From contig JAEYZH010000187.1 in the NCBI GenBank assembly GCA_023430685.1, positions 1 to 64,000 of the forward strand: a stretch of DNA of 64,000 bases, read 5' to 3'. Below the pieces are notes generated by a model. That model made no database searches and was not told the origin of the DNA. It saw only the letters and a list, made by a program, of their open reading frames with translations. This document shows positions 24,714 to 33,430 of the stretch, piece by piece. Every line of letters starts with the position of its first letter. Positions within the stretch are counted from its first letter, which is position 1. The position numbers and the translations under genes were made by a program. The stretch comes from Pseudomonadota bacterium. GTDB taxonomy: Bacteria > Pseudomonadota > Gammaproteobacteria > Xanthomonadales > Rhodanobacteraceae.

Positions 24714-25325
24714 ATGCCCGTCACCCTCGCCATCATCGCGATCACCTGCGTGGTGTCGTTCCTCGCGTTCAACAATCCGCAGCTGATGCAGCGGCTGATC
24801 CTGTGGCCGCCCGCGATCAACCGCGGCAAGGAGTACTGGCGCCTCGCGACCTGCGGCCTGATCCACGCGGACGTGCCGCATCTCGCGTTCAACATGATCA
24901 CGCTGTACTTCTTCGGTCGCCTGATCGAACAGTTCTTCACGCCCTACGTCGGCGCACTCGGCTACGCGGCGTTCTACGTCGGCGGGCTGGTGGTGTCTTG
25001 CGTGCCGAGCTGGCTGCGCCATCGCGACGACAGCGGCTATCGCAGCCTCGGCGCATCGGGCGCGGTGTCGGCGGTGCTGTTCGCGTTCATCCTGCTGCAG
25101 CCCTGGGCGCTGATCTTCGTGTTCTTCGTGCCGGTGCCCGCGATCATCTATGCGGTGCTCTACCTCGGCTACACGATCTGGGCGGACCGCCAGCGTCGCG
25201 ACCACATCAACCACAGCGCGCACCTGTGGGGCGCGGTCTACGGCATGCTGTTCACGCTCGCGATGGAGCCGCGCGTGCTCGCGGTGTTCCTGCGCCAGTT
25301 GCTGAACCCGTCCTTCCTGTCCTGA
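24714..25325 (+). CDS. Rhomboid-family intramembrane serine protease
   Basis: 203 residues with six predicted membrane helices. The catalytic dyad is visible as S115 in GASGAVSA and H170 in HSAHLWGAVYG. The WR motif (YWRLATCGLIHAD) of loop 1 is also present. It should cleave membrane-protein helices in the inner membrane. ATG 24708 lies two codons upstream; I prefer 24714, which leaves GGGA at workable spacing. The GFA-fold gene follows 47 bp downstream. Confidence 0.92.
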   Translation: MPVTLAIIAITCVVSFLAFNNPQLMQRLILWPPAINRGKEYWRLATCGLIHADVPHLAFNMITLYFFGRLIEQFFTPYVGALGYAAFYVGGLVVSCVPSWLRHRDDSGYRSLGASGAVSAVLFAFILLQPWALIFVFFVPVPAIIYAVLYLGYTIWADRQRRDHINHSAHLWGAVYGMLFTLAMEPRVLAVFLRQLLNPSFLS

Positions 25326-25372
25326 CGCGCCCGCGCGCGCGATACTGCGCCGCCAGCCCGAGGAGAACGCAG

Positions 25373-25726
25373 ATGAAGTACACCGGAAGCTGTCATTGCG
25401 GACGCATCGCGTTCGAGGTGGATGCGGACGCCGAGATCACGCGCGCGATGTCGTGCAACTGCTCGATCTGCAGCCGGCGCGGCCACCTGCTCGCGTTTTT
25501 CCCGGCTGCCAACGTGGCGATGCTGACCCCCGAAGACGCGCTTGCGACCTACACGTTCAACAAGGAACGCATCCGCCACCACTTCTGCCCGGTCTGCGGG
25601 GTCGGGCCGTTCGGACGCGGCAAGGATCGCGAAGGGCAGGACACGTTCGCGATCAACGTGCGCTGCCTCGACGGCATCGATCCGGACACGATCGAGATCG
25701 ACAAGGTGGACGGACGCAGCTTCTGA
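25373..25726 (+). CDS. GFA/CENP-V-family zinc protein
   Basis: 117 residues preceded by GAGGAG. The zinc-binding cysteines of the Mss4-like GFA fold are present: CHCG near the N-terminus, SCNCSICSRRG in the middle and FCPVCGVGPF later. Named after a proposed glutathione-dependent formaldehyde-activating enzyme, though most members have no proven activity. No formaldehyde dehydrogenase is adjacent. The 165 bp that follow, before the subtilase, show no clear signal apart from a ribosome site. Confidence 0.92.
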   Translation: MKYTGSCHCGRIAFEVDADAEITRAMSCNCSICSRRGHLLAFFPAANVAMLTPEDALATYTFNKERIRHHFCPVCGVGPFGRGKDREGQDTFAINVRCLDGIDPDTIEIDKVDGRSF

Positions 25727-25891
25727 TTCCTTGCGGCCGCACCGACGGGTGCGGCGCAGGCGGCGAGTGCGCGGCCATTGCGCCGTGCGTGTGCGCATGG
25801 ACGCGCGAACACCCTCGACCGCCCCGCGCCTATGGCATGATCGCGGATGGGCGAGCGCCCTCCAGCCACTGTCGATCCCGGGGAGTAGACG

Positions 25892-27802
25892 ATGCATCGT
25901 TCCAATCCTGTCCTGCGCGCGTTGCCGCTCGCGGTCCTCACCCTTGCCTGCAGCAGCGCGCTCGCCGCGGACATCGAGGCCAGCCTGCTCGAGCAGGCGC
26001 GCGCGAGCGGGCATGCGGAAGCCTTGATCGTGATGGCGGACCAGGCGCGGCCGGCGCTTGCGCCACTCGCCCCGCAGGCCGATTACCGCGCGCGCAGGCG
26101 CGCACTCGTCGATGCATTGCGCTCGCGTGCCGACGAGCAGCAGGCCGGCGTGCGTGCCTGGCTCGCGTCGCGAGGCATCGAGCACCGGTCGTTCTGGATC
26201 AGCAACGTGATCTGGGCGCGGCTTTCACCGCAGGACCTCGCCGAGCTCGCCGCACGCGGCGACATTTCGCGCGTCGCGGCCAACCCGGAGTACTCGCTGC
26301 AGCTGCCGACGCAGCAGCTCGGACCGCTTCCGAACGAAGTCGAGGCGATCGAATGGGGTGTCAACAAGATCCGCGCGCCGGAGGTCTGGGCAGAAGGCTT
26401 CACGGGACAGGGCGTCGTGATCGCGGGCCAGGACACCGGTTACGACTGGGACCATCCGGCCTTGATCAACCACTACCGTGGCTGGGACGGCTCGGTCGCG
26501 ACCCACGACTACAACTGGCACGATTCGATCCACGATTCGAGCGGCAACCCCTGCGGCAATGATTCGCCGCAACCCTGCGACGACAACGGCCACGGCACGC
26601 ATACGGCCGGCACCTTCGCGGGCAGTGACGGCGGCTCGAACCAGATCGGTGTCGCGCCGGGCGCGAAATGGATTGGTTGCCGCAACATGGCATCAGGCAT
26701 TGGCACGCCGGCCCGTTACATCGAGTGCATGGAGTGGTTCCTAGCGCCTACCGACATGAATGGCGAGAATGCCAACTCCGACCTCGCTCCCGACGTGATC
26801 AACAACTCGTGGGGATGTCCGCAGGCCGAGCCGCCAGCGGGCGAGGACTGCAATCCCCTCGATATTCTCGAGCCTGCCGTGGACAACCTCGTCGCTGCGG
26901 GCATCATGTTCGTCGCGTCGGCCGGCAACGAGGGATCTGGCTGCAGCTCGATCCTGTCACCACCGGCGGTCTACGACTCCAGCTTCGTGATCGGCTCGAC
27001 CACCTCCAGCGACGCGATGTCGAGCTTCTCGAGCCGCGGCCCCGTCGCGGGTTCCAGTTTGATCCGTCCCGATGTGTCGGCGCCGGGTTCGAGCATCCGC
27101 TCGAGCATCCCGGGCGGCGGCTACGGGTCGATGAGCGGCACCAGCATGGCGGGCCCGCACGTCGCCGGCGCGGCTGCGTTGCTGATGTCGGTGAATCCGG
27201 CGCTCAAGGGCAATCCCGCGCAGGTCGCGCAGATCCTGCGCGATACCGCCGTGCCGATCACCGTGACGCAGTCCTGCGGCGGGATTCCGGTGGGCGAGTG
27301 GCCGAACTACGTCGCGGGACACGGGCGCATCGACGTGTACGCCGCGTCGCAGGCCGCCCAGGGCTCGCCGGTGTCGGTCGATGTCGCGTTCGAGCCGCCC
27401 AGCGTCCAGGTCAATGCACCGAGCGAACTCGTGCTGACGCTCGGCAACAGCGGCGGGACGCCCGCGGTGCTAACGGCCGATTTCGTGAACACGCTGCCGG
27501 GCCTGCTGCGCGCAGTCGATCCGCTGCAGGCGTCGACGACCTGTCCTTCCGGGGTCGTCAGCGTGTCCGGCGACTTCTGGACCTTCAAGCTCGACAGCGG
27601 CGCGGTGGTCCCCGCGGGCACCGGCTGTACCGTGACGATCGCCGTGGCCGCGCCCGCGGCTGGCAGCTACGAGCATGCGATCGCGGCCGGCGCGCTGCAG
27701 ACGGACGTCGGGGCGAACGAAGCCGGGGTCAGCGCGGTACTCGAAGTCACGGTCGACGATTCCATCTTCGAGGACGGTTTCGATGGAGTCCCGGGACGCT
27801 GA
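25892..27802 (+). CDS. Secreted subtilisin-like serine protease (S8) with DGF tag
   Basis: 636 residues. The signal peptide ends at ALA (25). A propeptide (about 30-150) precedes the S8 domain with the full triad: D181 (GQDTGYD), H234 (GHGTHTAG) and S418 (GTSMAGPHVAG), plus the oxyanion Asn (ASAGNEGSG). A beta-sandwich domain (about 490-620; VLTLGNSGGTPAVL) follows. The last residues read SIFEDGFDGVPGR, a tag shared with other exported proteins in this window. A GGGAG ribosome site precedes the start. It is expected to be secreted as a zymogen and to act outside the cell. The 3' end overlaps the next gene by 20 bases. Confidence 0.94.
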   Translation: MHRSNPVLRALPLAVLTLACSSALAADIEASLLEQARASGHAEALIVMADQARPALAPLAPQADYRARRRALVDALRSRADEQQAGVRAWLASRGIEHRSFWISNVIWARLSPQDLAELAARGDISRVAANPEYSLQLPTQQLGPLPNEVEAIEWGVNKIRAPEVWAEGFTGQGVVIAGQDTGYDWDHPALINHYRGWDGSVATHDYNWHDSIHDSSGNPCGNDSPQPCDDNGHGTHTAGTFAGSDGGSNQIGVAPGAKWIGCRNMASGIGTPARYIECMEWFLAPTDMNGENANSDLAPDVINNSWGCPQAEPPAGEDCNPLDILEPAVDNLVAAGIMFVASAGNEGSGCSSILSPPAVYDSSFVIGSTTSSDAMSSFSSRGPVAGSSLIRPDVSAPGSSIRSSIPGGGYGSMSGTSMAGPHVAGAAALLMSVNPALKGNPAQVAQILRDTAVPITVTQSCGGIPVGEWPNYVAGHGRIDVYAASQAAQGSPVSVDVAFEPPSVQVNAPSELVLTLGNSGGTPAVLTADFVNTLPGLLRAVDPLQASTTCPSGVVSVSGDFWTFKLDSGAVVPAGTGCTVTIAVAAPAAGSYEHAIAAGALQTDVGANEAGVSAVLEVTVDDSIFEDGFDGVPGR

Positions 27803-28718
27803 AGCGCACCCGGCAGCGATGATGGCGGGCGCGCGTGACGCGCTCGTCGTCGCGATCTCCTCGCGTGCGCTGTTCGACCTCGGCGACAGCCACGAACTGT
27901 TCGAACGCGAGGGCGTGGATGCGTTCGCGCGCTACCAGATCGCGCGCGAGGACGAACTGCTCGCGCCGGGCATCGCGTTCCCGCTCGTGCAGAAGCTGCT
28001 CAAGCTCAACGCCGCGCCGCCGGAGGCGCCGCGCGTCGAGGTGATCCTGCCGTCGCGCAACTCCGCCGACACGGGGCTGCGCATCTTCAACTCGATCGAG
28101 CACTACGGACTCGGCATCGCGCGCGCGGCGTTCACGCGCGGCGCGCCGACGTTCCCGTACGTGCATGCGTTCGACGCCGACCTGTTCCTGTCGGCCAATC
28201 CGGACAGCGTCGCGCAGGCGCTCGCGGCCGGCATCGCGGCGGCGACGATCCTGCCCTCGAAGGCGCCGCAGCGGCAATCCGGCCAGCTGCGCATCGCATT
28301 CGACGGCGACGCGGTGCTGTTCGGCGACGAGTCCGAACGCGTGTCGGAGCAGGGCGGCATCGACGCCTTCCATCGCCACGAAACCGAACGCGCGCGCGAG
28401 CCGCTTTCGGGCGGACCGTTCCGTGGCTTCCTCGACGCGCTGCATCGCCTGCAGGACGCGTTCCCGAGCGAGGATTCCCCGATCCGCACCGCGCTCGTCA
28501 CCGCGCGCTCGGCGCCCGCGCACAAGCGCGTGATCCTGACCTTGCGCGAGTGGGGCGTGCGCATCGACGAGGCGCTGTTCCTCGGCGGCCGATCCAAGGG
28601 GCCGTTCCTCGAGGCGTTCGGTGCCGACATCTTCTTCGACGATTCGGCGGTCAACGTCGAGTCGGCGCGCTTGCACGTGGCGACCGGCCATGTGCCGCGC
28701 AGGGGCGCATCGCGCTGA
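27783..28718 (+). CDS. Cytosolic 5'-nucleotidase family protein (NT5C1-like)
   Basis: 311 residues if translation begins at 27783, where GAGGA lies ten bases upstream inside the protease gene. Starts at 27819 or 27822 are alternatives. The sequence VVAISSRALFDLGDSHELFEREG at the N-terminus and FGADIFFDDSAVNVESA near the end match the HAD-like cytosolic 5'-nucleotidase 1A family. The usual first nucleophile Asp is replaced by SSRALFDL in this family. It probably dephosphorylates nucleoside monophosphates. No signal peptide. The overlap with a secreted-protease gene is probably compaction rather than a functional link. Confidence 0.85.
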   Translation: MESRDAEAHPAAMMAGARDALVVAISSRALFDLGDSHELFEREGVDAFARYQIAREDELLAPGIAFPLVQKLLKLNAAPPEAPRVEVILPSRNSADTGLRIFNSIEHYGLGIARAAFTRGAPTFPYVHAFDADLFLSANPDSVAQALAAGIAAATILPSKAPQRQSGQLRIAFDGDAVLFGDESERVSEQGGIDAFHRHETERAREPLSGGPFRGFLDALHRLQDAFPSEDSPIRTALVTARSAPAHKRVILTLREWGVRIDEALFLGGRSKGPFLEAFGADIFFDDSAVNVESARLHVATGHVPRRGASR

Positions 28719-28722
28719 ACGC

Positions 28723-28744
28723 CGCCGAGTGGCGAACCTCGGCG
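28723..28744. terminator. Possible bidirectional hairpin between convergent genes
   Basis: CGCCGAG (28723-28729) pairs perfectly with CTCGGCG (28738-28744) across an eight-base loop, in the 36-bp gap between convergent genes. There is no T-run, so it would need Rho or be a weak terminator. Confidence 0.35.
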
Positions 28745-28754
28745 TATTCGCGCG

Positions 28755-29279
28755 TCAGAATGGACCGAGCGCGTGAACCTTGGCGACCAGCGCGCGGCGG
28801 ATGTTCTCGTGCAGCGGTTTGTGCCAGTGCACGATCAGGTGCTCATGGCCGGCTTCGACGAAACCTGCCGCGGTGGCCACCTCGTGCGCGCGACGGTCGC
28901 CGCAATGGCCGAAGAATGCATCGCAGCAGTCGGCGTAGCGCGTGAATGCGTACTTGAGAATCAGGTACCAGATGCCGCCAGCGGCCTGGATCGCGTCGCG
29001 ATGGGCAGCGTCCATCGCGCGGATCGTGTCGCCTTCGCTGCACGATCCGCCGGAAAGATAGACATCGCCGAAAGGCCGCATGTGCGAATAGCCTGCCAGG
29101 CGCAATCCGCCGCCCGGTTCTCGATACAGCGCGACGAGATGCCGACCGACATCGGGGGGTGGGGCCGCGAACTTGCGACGGAACAACGCGCCGACGAGCA
29201 GCTCGGCATCGTCGATTTCGGTGATCGCCAGAAAACCGCGCAGCGGTTCGGGCAAGGTGTGGATCGCGTCCTGTTCCAT
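28755..29279 (-). CDS. Uncharacterised cytoplasmic protein
   Basis: 174 residues; GGAGAG precedes the start at 29279. There is no signal peptide or membrane helix. The C-terminal half (RDAIQAAGGIWYLILKYAFTRYADCCDAFFGHCG...VATAAGFVEAGHEHLIVHWHKPL) contains an arrangement weakly like the end of an acetyltransferase fold (helix, then AGF, then a strand), but no CoA-binding motif is visible. Several Cys and His residues cluster here. It is divergent from the GT-C-like gene (78 bp apart). I do not recognise the family. Confidence 0.65.
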   Translation of the reverse strand: MEQDAIHTLPEPLRGFLAITEIDDAELLVGALFRRKFAAPPPDVGRHLVALYREPGGGLRLAGYSHMRPFGDVYLSGGSCSEGDTIRAMDAAHRDAIQAAGGIWYLILKYAFTRYADCCDAFFGHCGDRRAHEVATAAGFVEAGHEHLIVHWHKPLHENIRRALVAKVHALGPF

Positions 29280-29357
29280 GTTCCGGCTCTCCGCGACGGG
29301 CCTGCAAGGGTAACCAAGCCGCGTTGCCGGCGACAGTCGCCGCATTGAAGTCGCCGG

Positions 29358-31313
29358 GTGGCGCCACGTGGCTTGCTAAACTTGCGCATTGCGTCCTGCG
29401 TGCCTCCCTTGAAGACACCCGTACTCGACCCCCTCGTTGCAGCGCGCGCGCCCCGACCACGAAGCGGCTGGTGGCTCGCCGGCCTCGCATTCTGCCTGCT
29501 GATGATCGGGGTTCACGTCGTCGCAGGGGCCAACACGCCGGGCGTGTCCGATTACTGGCGGGACCTGTACTGGGCGACCTCGATCGCGCACGCGGAGCGC
29601 TGGCCGCTGCAGGGGCCGCAGATCCACGGCTTGTTCGAACTCGGGCCGTGGTGGTTCTACCTTCTGGCCTTGCCGGTCGCCGCAACCGGCAGCATCACGA
29701 TCGCGACCGCGTTCGCACAGGCGCTGGCGGCGACCAAGTACCTGCTTGCGTGGCGCCTCGGCTTGCGCATCGCCGACGCGCGACTCGGCTTCGCGTTCGC
29801 GGCGAGCCTCGCTTTGCCCGGCTGGTCGGTATTGCCGCTGATGTTCCCGACACATACGGGGCTGATTGAAACGACGCTGTTGCTGCTGATGTTCGCGACC
29901 CTGCGTGGCTGGCACGAACTCTCGTGGGGTGGCGCCGCGCTGTTCGGCCTCGCCGCAGCGGCCTGCCTGCATGCGCATCCGACGACCGCGAGCTACGTGC
30001 TCGCGTGCGGCCTTGCACTGTTGTGGCGCCACCGTTCGGCGGCCGTGGCCGGGCGGTTGTGCATCGCAGCCACGATCGTCGTCGTGAGCCTGTTGCCGCC
30101 ATGGCTGGATCGGGCGGGCATCGCCGCAGGCGCGCTGAAGTCGGTGCCCGACTACGTCGGGTCGGACATCGGCGTGAATCCCGTGAGGCGCATTCCCGAG
30201 GTGGTTCGCAGCCTGCTGACGGGTGGCGCGTGGTGGGGGTTCCTGCTGATGACGCCGTGGAGCACGGGCGTCGCCCGCCTCGCCTGGTGGGTGTACTGCG
30301 CGGGTCTCGCGTTCGCGGCCTGCGGGCTCTGGCGACTGCGCACGCGTGAGCGCGCCTTGCTGCGCATCGCCCTGCTGGCCTGCGCCGCGTTCATGCTGCA
30401 AGTCGCCTTCGTCGTGCTGCTGCGACCGATCACGCCGATGTGGATGGTGCCTGCTTGCCTGCCGCCACTGGCCCTGGCCATTGCAGTCGGATGGTACGGA
30501 TGGCTGGCCGACCGGCGCCGGGCCTTGCGGCACGCTGCAGTCGTCGCGCTGGTGCTTCATCTCTCCCTGTCACTGGTGCCGTTCTCGCTGGAATTGCGCG
30601 ATCTGCGCGCAGCGCGCGTGATGCCCGGCGTGAATCCATTCCTCGACGTGATCGATCGCAGCGATCGCTACATCGCCGTCCCGGTGCCGTTCTACCCCGT
30701 GCGCCGGCTCGAACGCCTGTCGCGATCGCTATGTGGTCCAGCCGTGCTGCATGCGCGGCTCGCTGCGCTGTCCGAGGCCACGTTCGCGTCGCCGATGCGC
30801 AATGCCTGCGGCTACTGGCCAGAGCTCCGGTTTGGCGGCGTCGAAGGCAGCGGTCCGCACATCGCGGGATTGCTGCCGGCGATGGCGACCGCCTCGGGCA
30901 TCCGGCCGAACCGCGTGGTCGCCGGCATGGCCTTGTACGATGGGGTCCGGGCAATCGCGCCGCGATCAGGTGGCAGCACGTCGCCGCTGCGGCGCTTGCA
31001 GATCGATCCCGATGCCGGACCGGCCCCGTATGGCCCGCTGCGTTTCGAATTCGATGCGGAGTACGGCGATGCGGTCGTGTTGACCAACCGGATGCCGAAC
31101 GCGTCGCCATTGCGGGTGCAGCGGATCGAAGCCGCAGGCAAGGCGGCGCGCTTACTCGGCGAGGACGGCAGCGCACGTGCCTACGGTTGCGACGATTGCG
31201 GACGCGGTCAGACGGTGCATTGGCGCCTCGAACTGACAGGGGTGGAAAGCAACCTCGACCTGGTCGTGATCAGGCACGATGCAGATCCCGCGGTCCGGAA
31301 TCCGTCGCGCTAG
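29358..31313 (+). CDS. Polytopic membrane protein, GT-C glycosyltransferase-like
   Basis: 651 residues from GTG 29358. The start is uncertain: GTG 29400 also precedes the first helix, and no clear ribosome site marks either. About eleven hydrophobic helices occupy residues 40-420. The first extracytoplasmic loop has an acidic pair (GVSDYWRDLYWATS), where GT-C enzymes carry their catalytic Asp. A soluble C-terminal domain of about 230 residues with cysteine pairs (GCDDCG) lies outside. Such proteins transfer sugars from polyprenyl carriers, but the acceptor is unknown. It stands alone, convergent with the deacetylase gene six bases away. Confidence 0.7.
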   Translation: MAPRGLLNLRIASCVPPLKTPVLDPLVAARAPRPRSGWWLAGLAFCLLMIGVHVVAGANTPGVSDYWRDLYWATSIAHAERWPLQGPQIHGLFELGPWWFYLLALPVAATGSITIATAFAQALAATKYLLAWRLGLRIADARLGFAFAASLALPGWSVLPLMFPTHTGLIETTLLLLMFATLRGWHELSWGGAALFGLAAAACLHAHPTTASYVLACGLALLWRHRSAAVAGRLCIAATIVVVSLLPPWLDRAGIAAGALKSVPDYVGSDIGVNPVRRIPEVVRSLLTGGAWWGFLLMTPWSTGVARLAWWVYCAGLAFAACGLWRLRTRERALLRIALLACAAFMLQVAFVVLLRPITPMWMVPACLPPLALAIAVGWYGWLADRRRALRHAAVVALVLHLSLSLVPFSLELRDLRAARVMPGVNPFLDVIDRSDRYIAVPVPFYPVRRLERLSRSLCGPAVLHARLAALSEATFASPMRNACGYWPELRFGGVEGSGPHIAGLLPAMATASGIRPNRVVAGMALYDGVRAIAPRSGGSTSPLRRLQIDPDAGPAPYGPLRFEFDAEYGDAVVLTNRMPNASPLRVQRIEAAGKAARLLGEDGSARAYGCDDCGRGQTVHWRLELTGVESNLDLVVIRHDADPAVRNPSR

Positions 31314-31319
31314 TCGTCG

Positions 31320-32141
31320 TCATCGGCGCGTTGCGTGGAGCAGGCGTTCGAGCCCCGCGGGATCGTTCCAGTGTTGCCCGCAGACGTGGCGCGGGAGCTC
31401 CCAACGAGGCGAATGGCGCTCGACCGGCGCCGGTTCCGTGCCGAATGCGGCGCGCAGCCTGTGCTCGGCCGCGTGCCGCGGCAGGTACTCGCGCACGAGG
31501 TAGTCGTTGCTCTCGCCGTACGGGTAGGCGAACAGGCTCGCGCGATGCGGCGCGAGTCGTGCGTCGAGCCAGTCGCACGCCTGGCGTATCTGCGCGTCGG
31601 CGTCGGCATGGGTGTCGATGCTGCGGAACGTGCCCTTGCGCTGCTCGCGCTGCGCGGTGACGGCCAGCGTGTGGTGGTTGTGGTCCCAGCTGTGGCTCTC
31701 GATCGAGAGCAGGCCCTCGCGCTGCGCCGTGTCCCACCAGTCGTCGCCCCACCAGCCGCGGCCGACGAGGCAGGTTCGGTCGAGTTCGGCGCGCGCCGCG
31801 GGCGACACGATCACGAAACTCGTCGCATGCACGGCGGTGCCGGTGTCGACCGCGAAGTCGCGCAGGATGCCCGCGAATCCGCGCTGCCGGCCGCAGGTCG
31901 GGTGCTCGATGTCGTGCCAGTCGAACCACGAGCCGTCGTCGAAGCTCAGCGCGACCGCGCCGTCCAGCGTCGACTCGGCCGCCTCTCCGAGCAGCACGTC
32001 GACCACGCGCGCGAGCGGCACGATGCGCAGGCCCTCGCGATGGATCAGGCGCAGGTCTTCTGCCAGCGCGACATGGTCGTTGCAGGCGTAGTCGTTGCCG
32101 GAAATGTTGTTCGAATGGTAGGTGAGGACGGGTACGCGCAT
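31320..32141 (-). CDS. Polysaccharide deacetylase family (NodB fold) protein
   Basis: 273 residues beginning MRVPVLTYHS, the usual first strand of the family. Metal-site motifs are present: ALSFDDGSWFDWHD (Asp pair) and SIESHSWDHNHH (HxxxH). A later FAYPYGESNDY matches the conserved strand that follows. No signal peptide is visible from this start. Upstream in-frame codons add only Pro/Arg-rich sequence and were rejected. Members remove acetyl groups from peptidoglycan or exopolysaccharide sugars. Convergent with the GT-C-like gene, possibly as a functional pair in envelope glycans (inference). Confidence 0.88.
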   Translation of the reverse strand: MRVPVLTYHSNNISGNDYACNDHVALAEDLRLIHREGLRIVPLARVVDVLLGEAAESTLDGAVALSFDDGSWFDWHDIEHPTCGRQRGFAGILRDFAVDTGTAVHATSFVIVSPAARAELDRTCLVGRGWWGDDWWDTAQREGLLSIESHSWDHNHHTLAVTAQREQRKGTFRSIDTHADADAQIRQACDWLDARLAPHRASLFAYPYGESNDYLVREYLPRHAAEHRLRAAFGTEPAPVERHSPRWELPRHVCGQHWNDPAGLERLLHATRR

Positions 32142-32256
32142 GCGGGCTCGGGGCGGGGCTCGGCGAGGCGGCGCCGGCGCGGGTTCGCGTGGCCGGGCGG
32201 ACGCGGTCCCGCTACAATAGCCTGCTTTGCCCGCCCCGGACACGGACCTGCATTCC

Positions 32257-33429
32257 ATGGCTGCCACCCCGCTGAACCCGATCGATCTCTACGACGTGCG
32301 CTCGCTGCTCTCCGACGAGGAGCGCATGGTGCAGGACACCGTCGCGCGCTTCACCGACGAACGCGTGCTGCCGATCATCGGCGACTGCTTCGACAAGGCG
32401 CGCTTCCCGACCGAGCTGATCCCGGAAATGGCCGACCTCGGGCTGCTCGGATCTTCCCTGCCGACCGAGTACGGCTGCGCGGGCATGAACGGCGTGAGCT
32501 ACGGCCTCGTCTGCCAGGAACTCGAGCGCGGTGATTCGGGCATCCGCAGTTTCGCCTCGGTGCAGTCGTCGCTGTGCATGTACCCGATCTACGCGTACGG
32601 CAGCGAAGAGCAGCGTCGGCGCTGGCTGCCGGAGATGGCGGCCGGCAAGGTCATCGGCTGCTTCGGCCTGACCGAGCCGCACGGCGGTTCCGATCCGGCC
32701 AACATGAAGACCAGTGCGAAGAAGGACGGCGGCGACTGGATCCTCAACGGCGCCAAGATGTGGATCACCAACGGCAACCTCGCGCACATCGCGATCGTCT
32801 GGGCGCAGACCGACGACGGCATCCAGGGCTTCATCGTCGAAAAGGGCATGCCCGGGTTCACCGCGCAGGAGATCCACAAGAAGATGAGTCTGCGCGCGTC
32901 GGTCACGAGCGCGCTGTTCTTCGACAACGTGCGCGTGCCCGAAGCGAATCGCCTGCCGAACGTGAAGGGTCTCAAGGGGCCGCTCGGCTGCCTGACGCAG
33001 GCGCGCTACGGCATCACCTGGGGACCGATCGGCGCCGCGATCGCCTGCTTCACCGAAACCACCGCGTATGCGAAGGAGCGCATCCTGTTCCAGCGCCCGC
33101 TCGCGGCGAACCAGGCCGTGCAGGTCAAGCTCGCGGACATGGCGCGCCGGATCACGCTCGCGCAGTTGCTCTCGCTTCAACTCGGCCGTCTCAAGGACGC
33201 CGGCACGATGCAGCCGACCCAGGTGTCGCTCGCGAAGTGGAACAACTGCCGCATGGCGATCGACATCGCGCGCGAATGCCGCGACATCCTCGGCGGCGCC
33301 GGCATCACGACCGAGCACAGCCCGATCCGGCATGCGTTGAACCTCGAATCGGTCATCACCTACGAGGGCACGGAGACTGTGCACCAGCTCGTGGTCGGTC
33401 GCGAAGTTACCGGGATCAACGCGTTCTGA
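32257..33429 (+). CDS. gcdH: Glutaryl-CoA dehydrogenase
   Basis: 390 residues, the family length. The acyl-CoA dehydrogenase fold is complete, with segments diagnostic for the glutaryl-CoA branch: SVQSSLCMYPIYAYGSEEQ, GCFGLTEPHGGSDP and the C-terminal TYEGTETVHQLVVGRE, which contains the catalytic glutamate and ends TGINAF. It oxidises and decarboxylates glutaryl-CoA to crotonyl-CoA with FAD, in lysine and tryptophan breakdown. A -10-like TACAAT (32213-32218) lies upstream with only a weak -35. An ALDH7-type enzyme of the same pathway is at 47,871. Convergent with the CAP-domain gene, one base apart. Confidence 0.95.
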   Translation: MAATPLNPIDLYDVRSLLSDEERMVQDTVARFTDERVLPIIGDCFDKARFPTELIPEMADLGLLGSSLPTEYGCAGMNGVSYGLVCQELERGDSGIRSFASVQSSLCMYPIYAYGSEEQRRRWLPEMAAGKVIGCFGLTEPHGGSDPANMKTSAKKDGGDWILNGAKMWITNGNLAHIAIVWAQTDDGIQGFIVEKGMPGFTAQEIHKKMSLRASVTSALFFDNVRVPEANRLPNVKGLKGPLGCLTQARYGITWGPIGAAIACFTETTAYAKERILFQRPLAANQAVQVKLADMARRITLAQLLSLQLGRLKDAGTMQPTQVSLAKWNNCRMAIDIARECRDILGGAGITTEHSPIRHALNLESVITYEGTETVHQLVVGREVTGINAF

Positions 33430-33430
33430 T

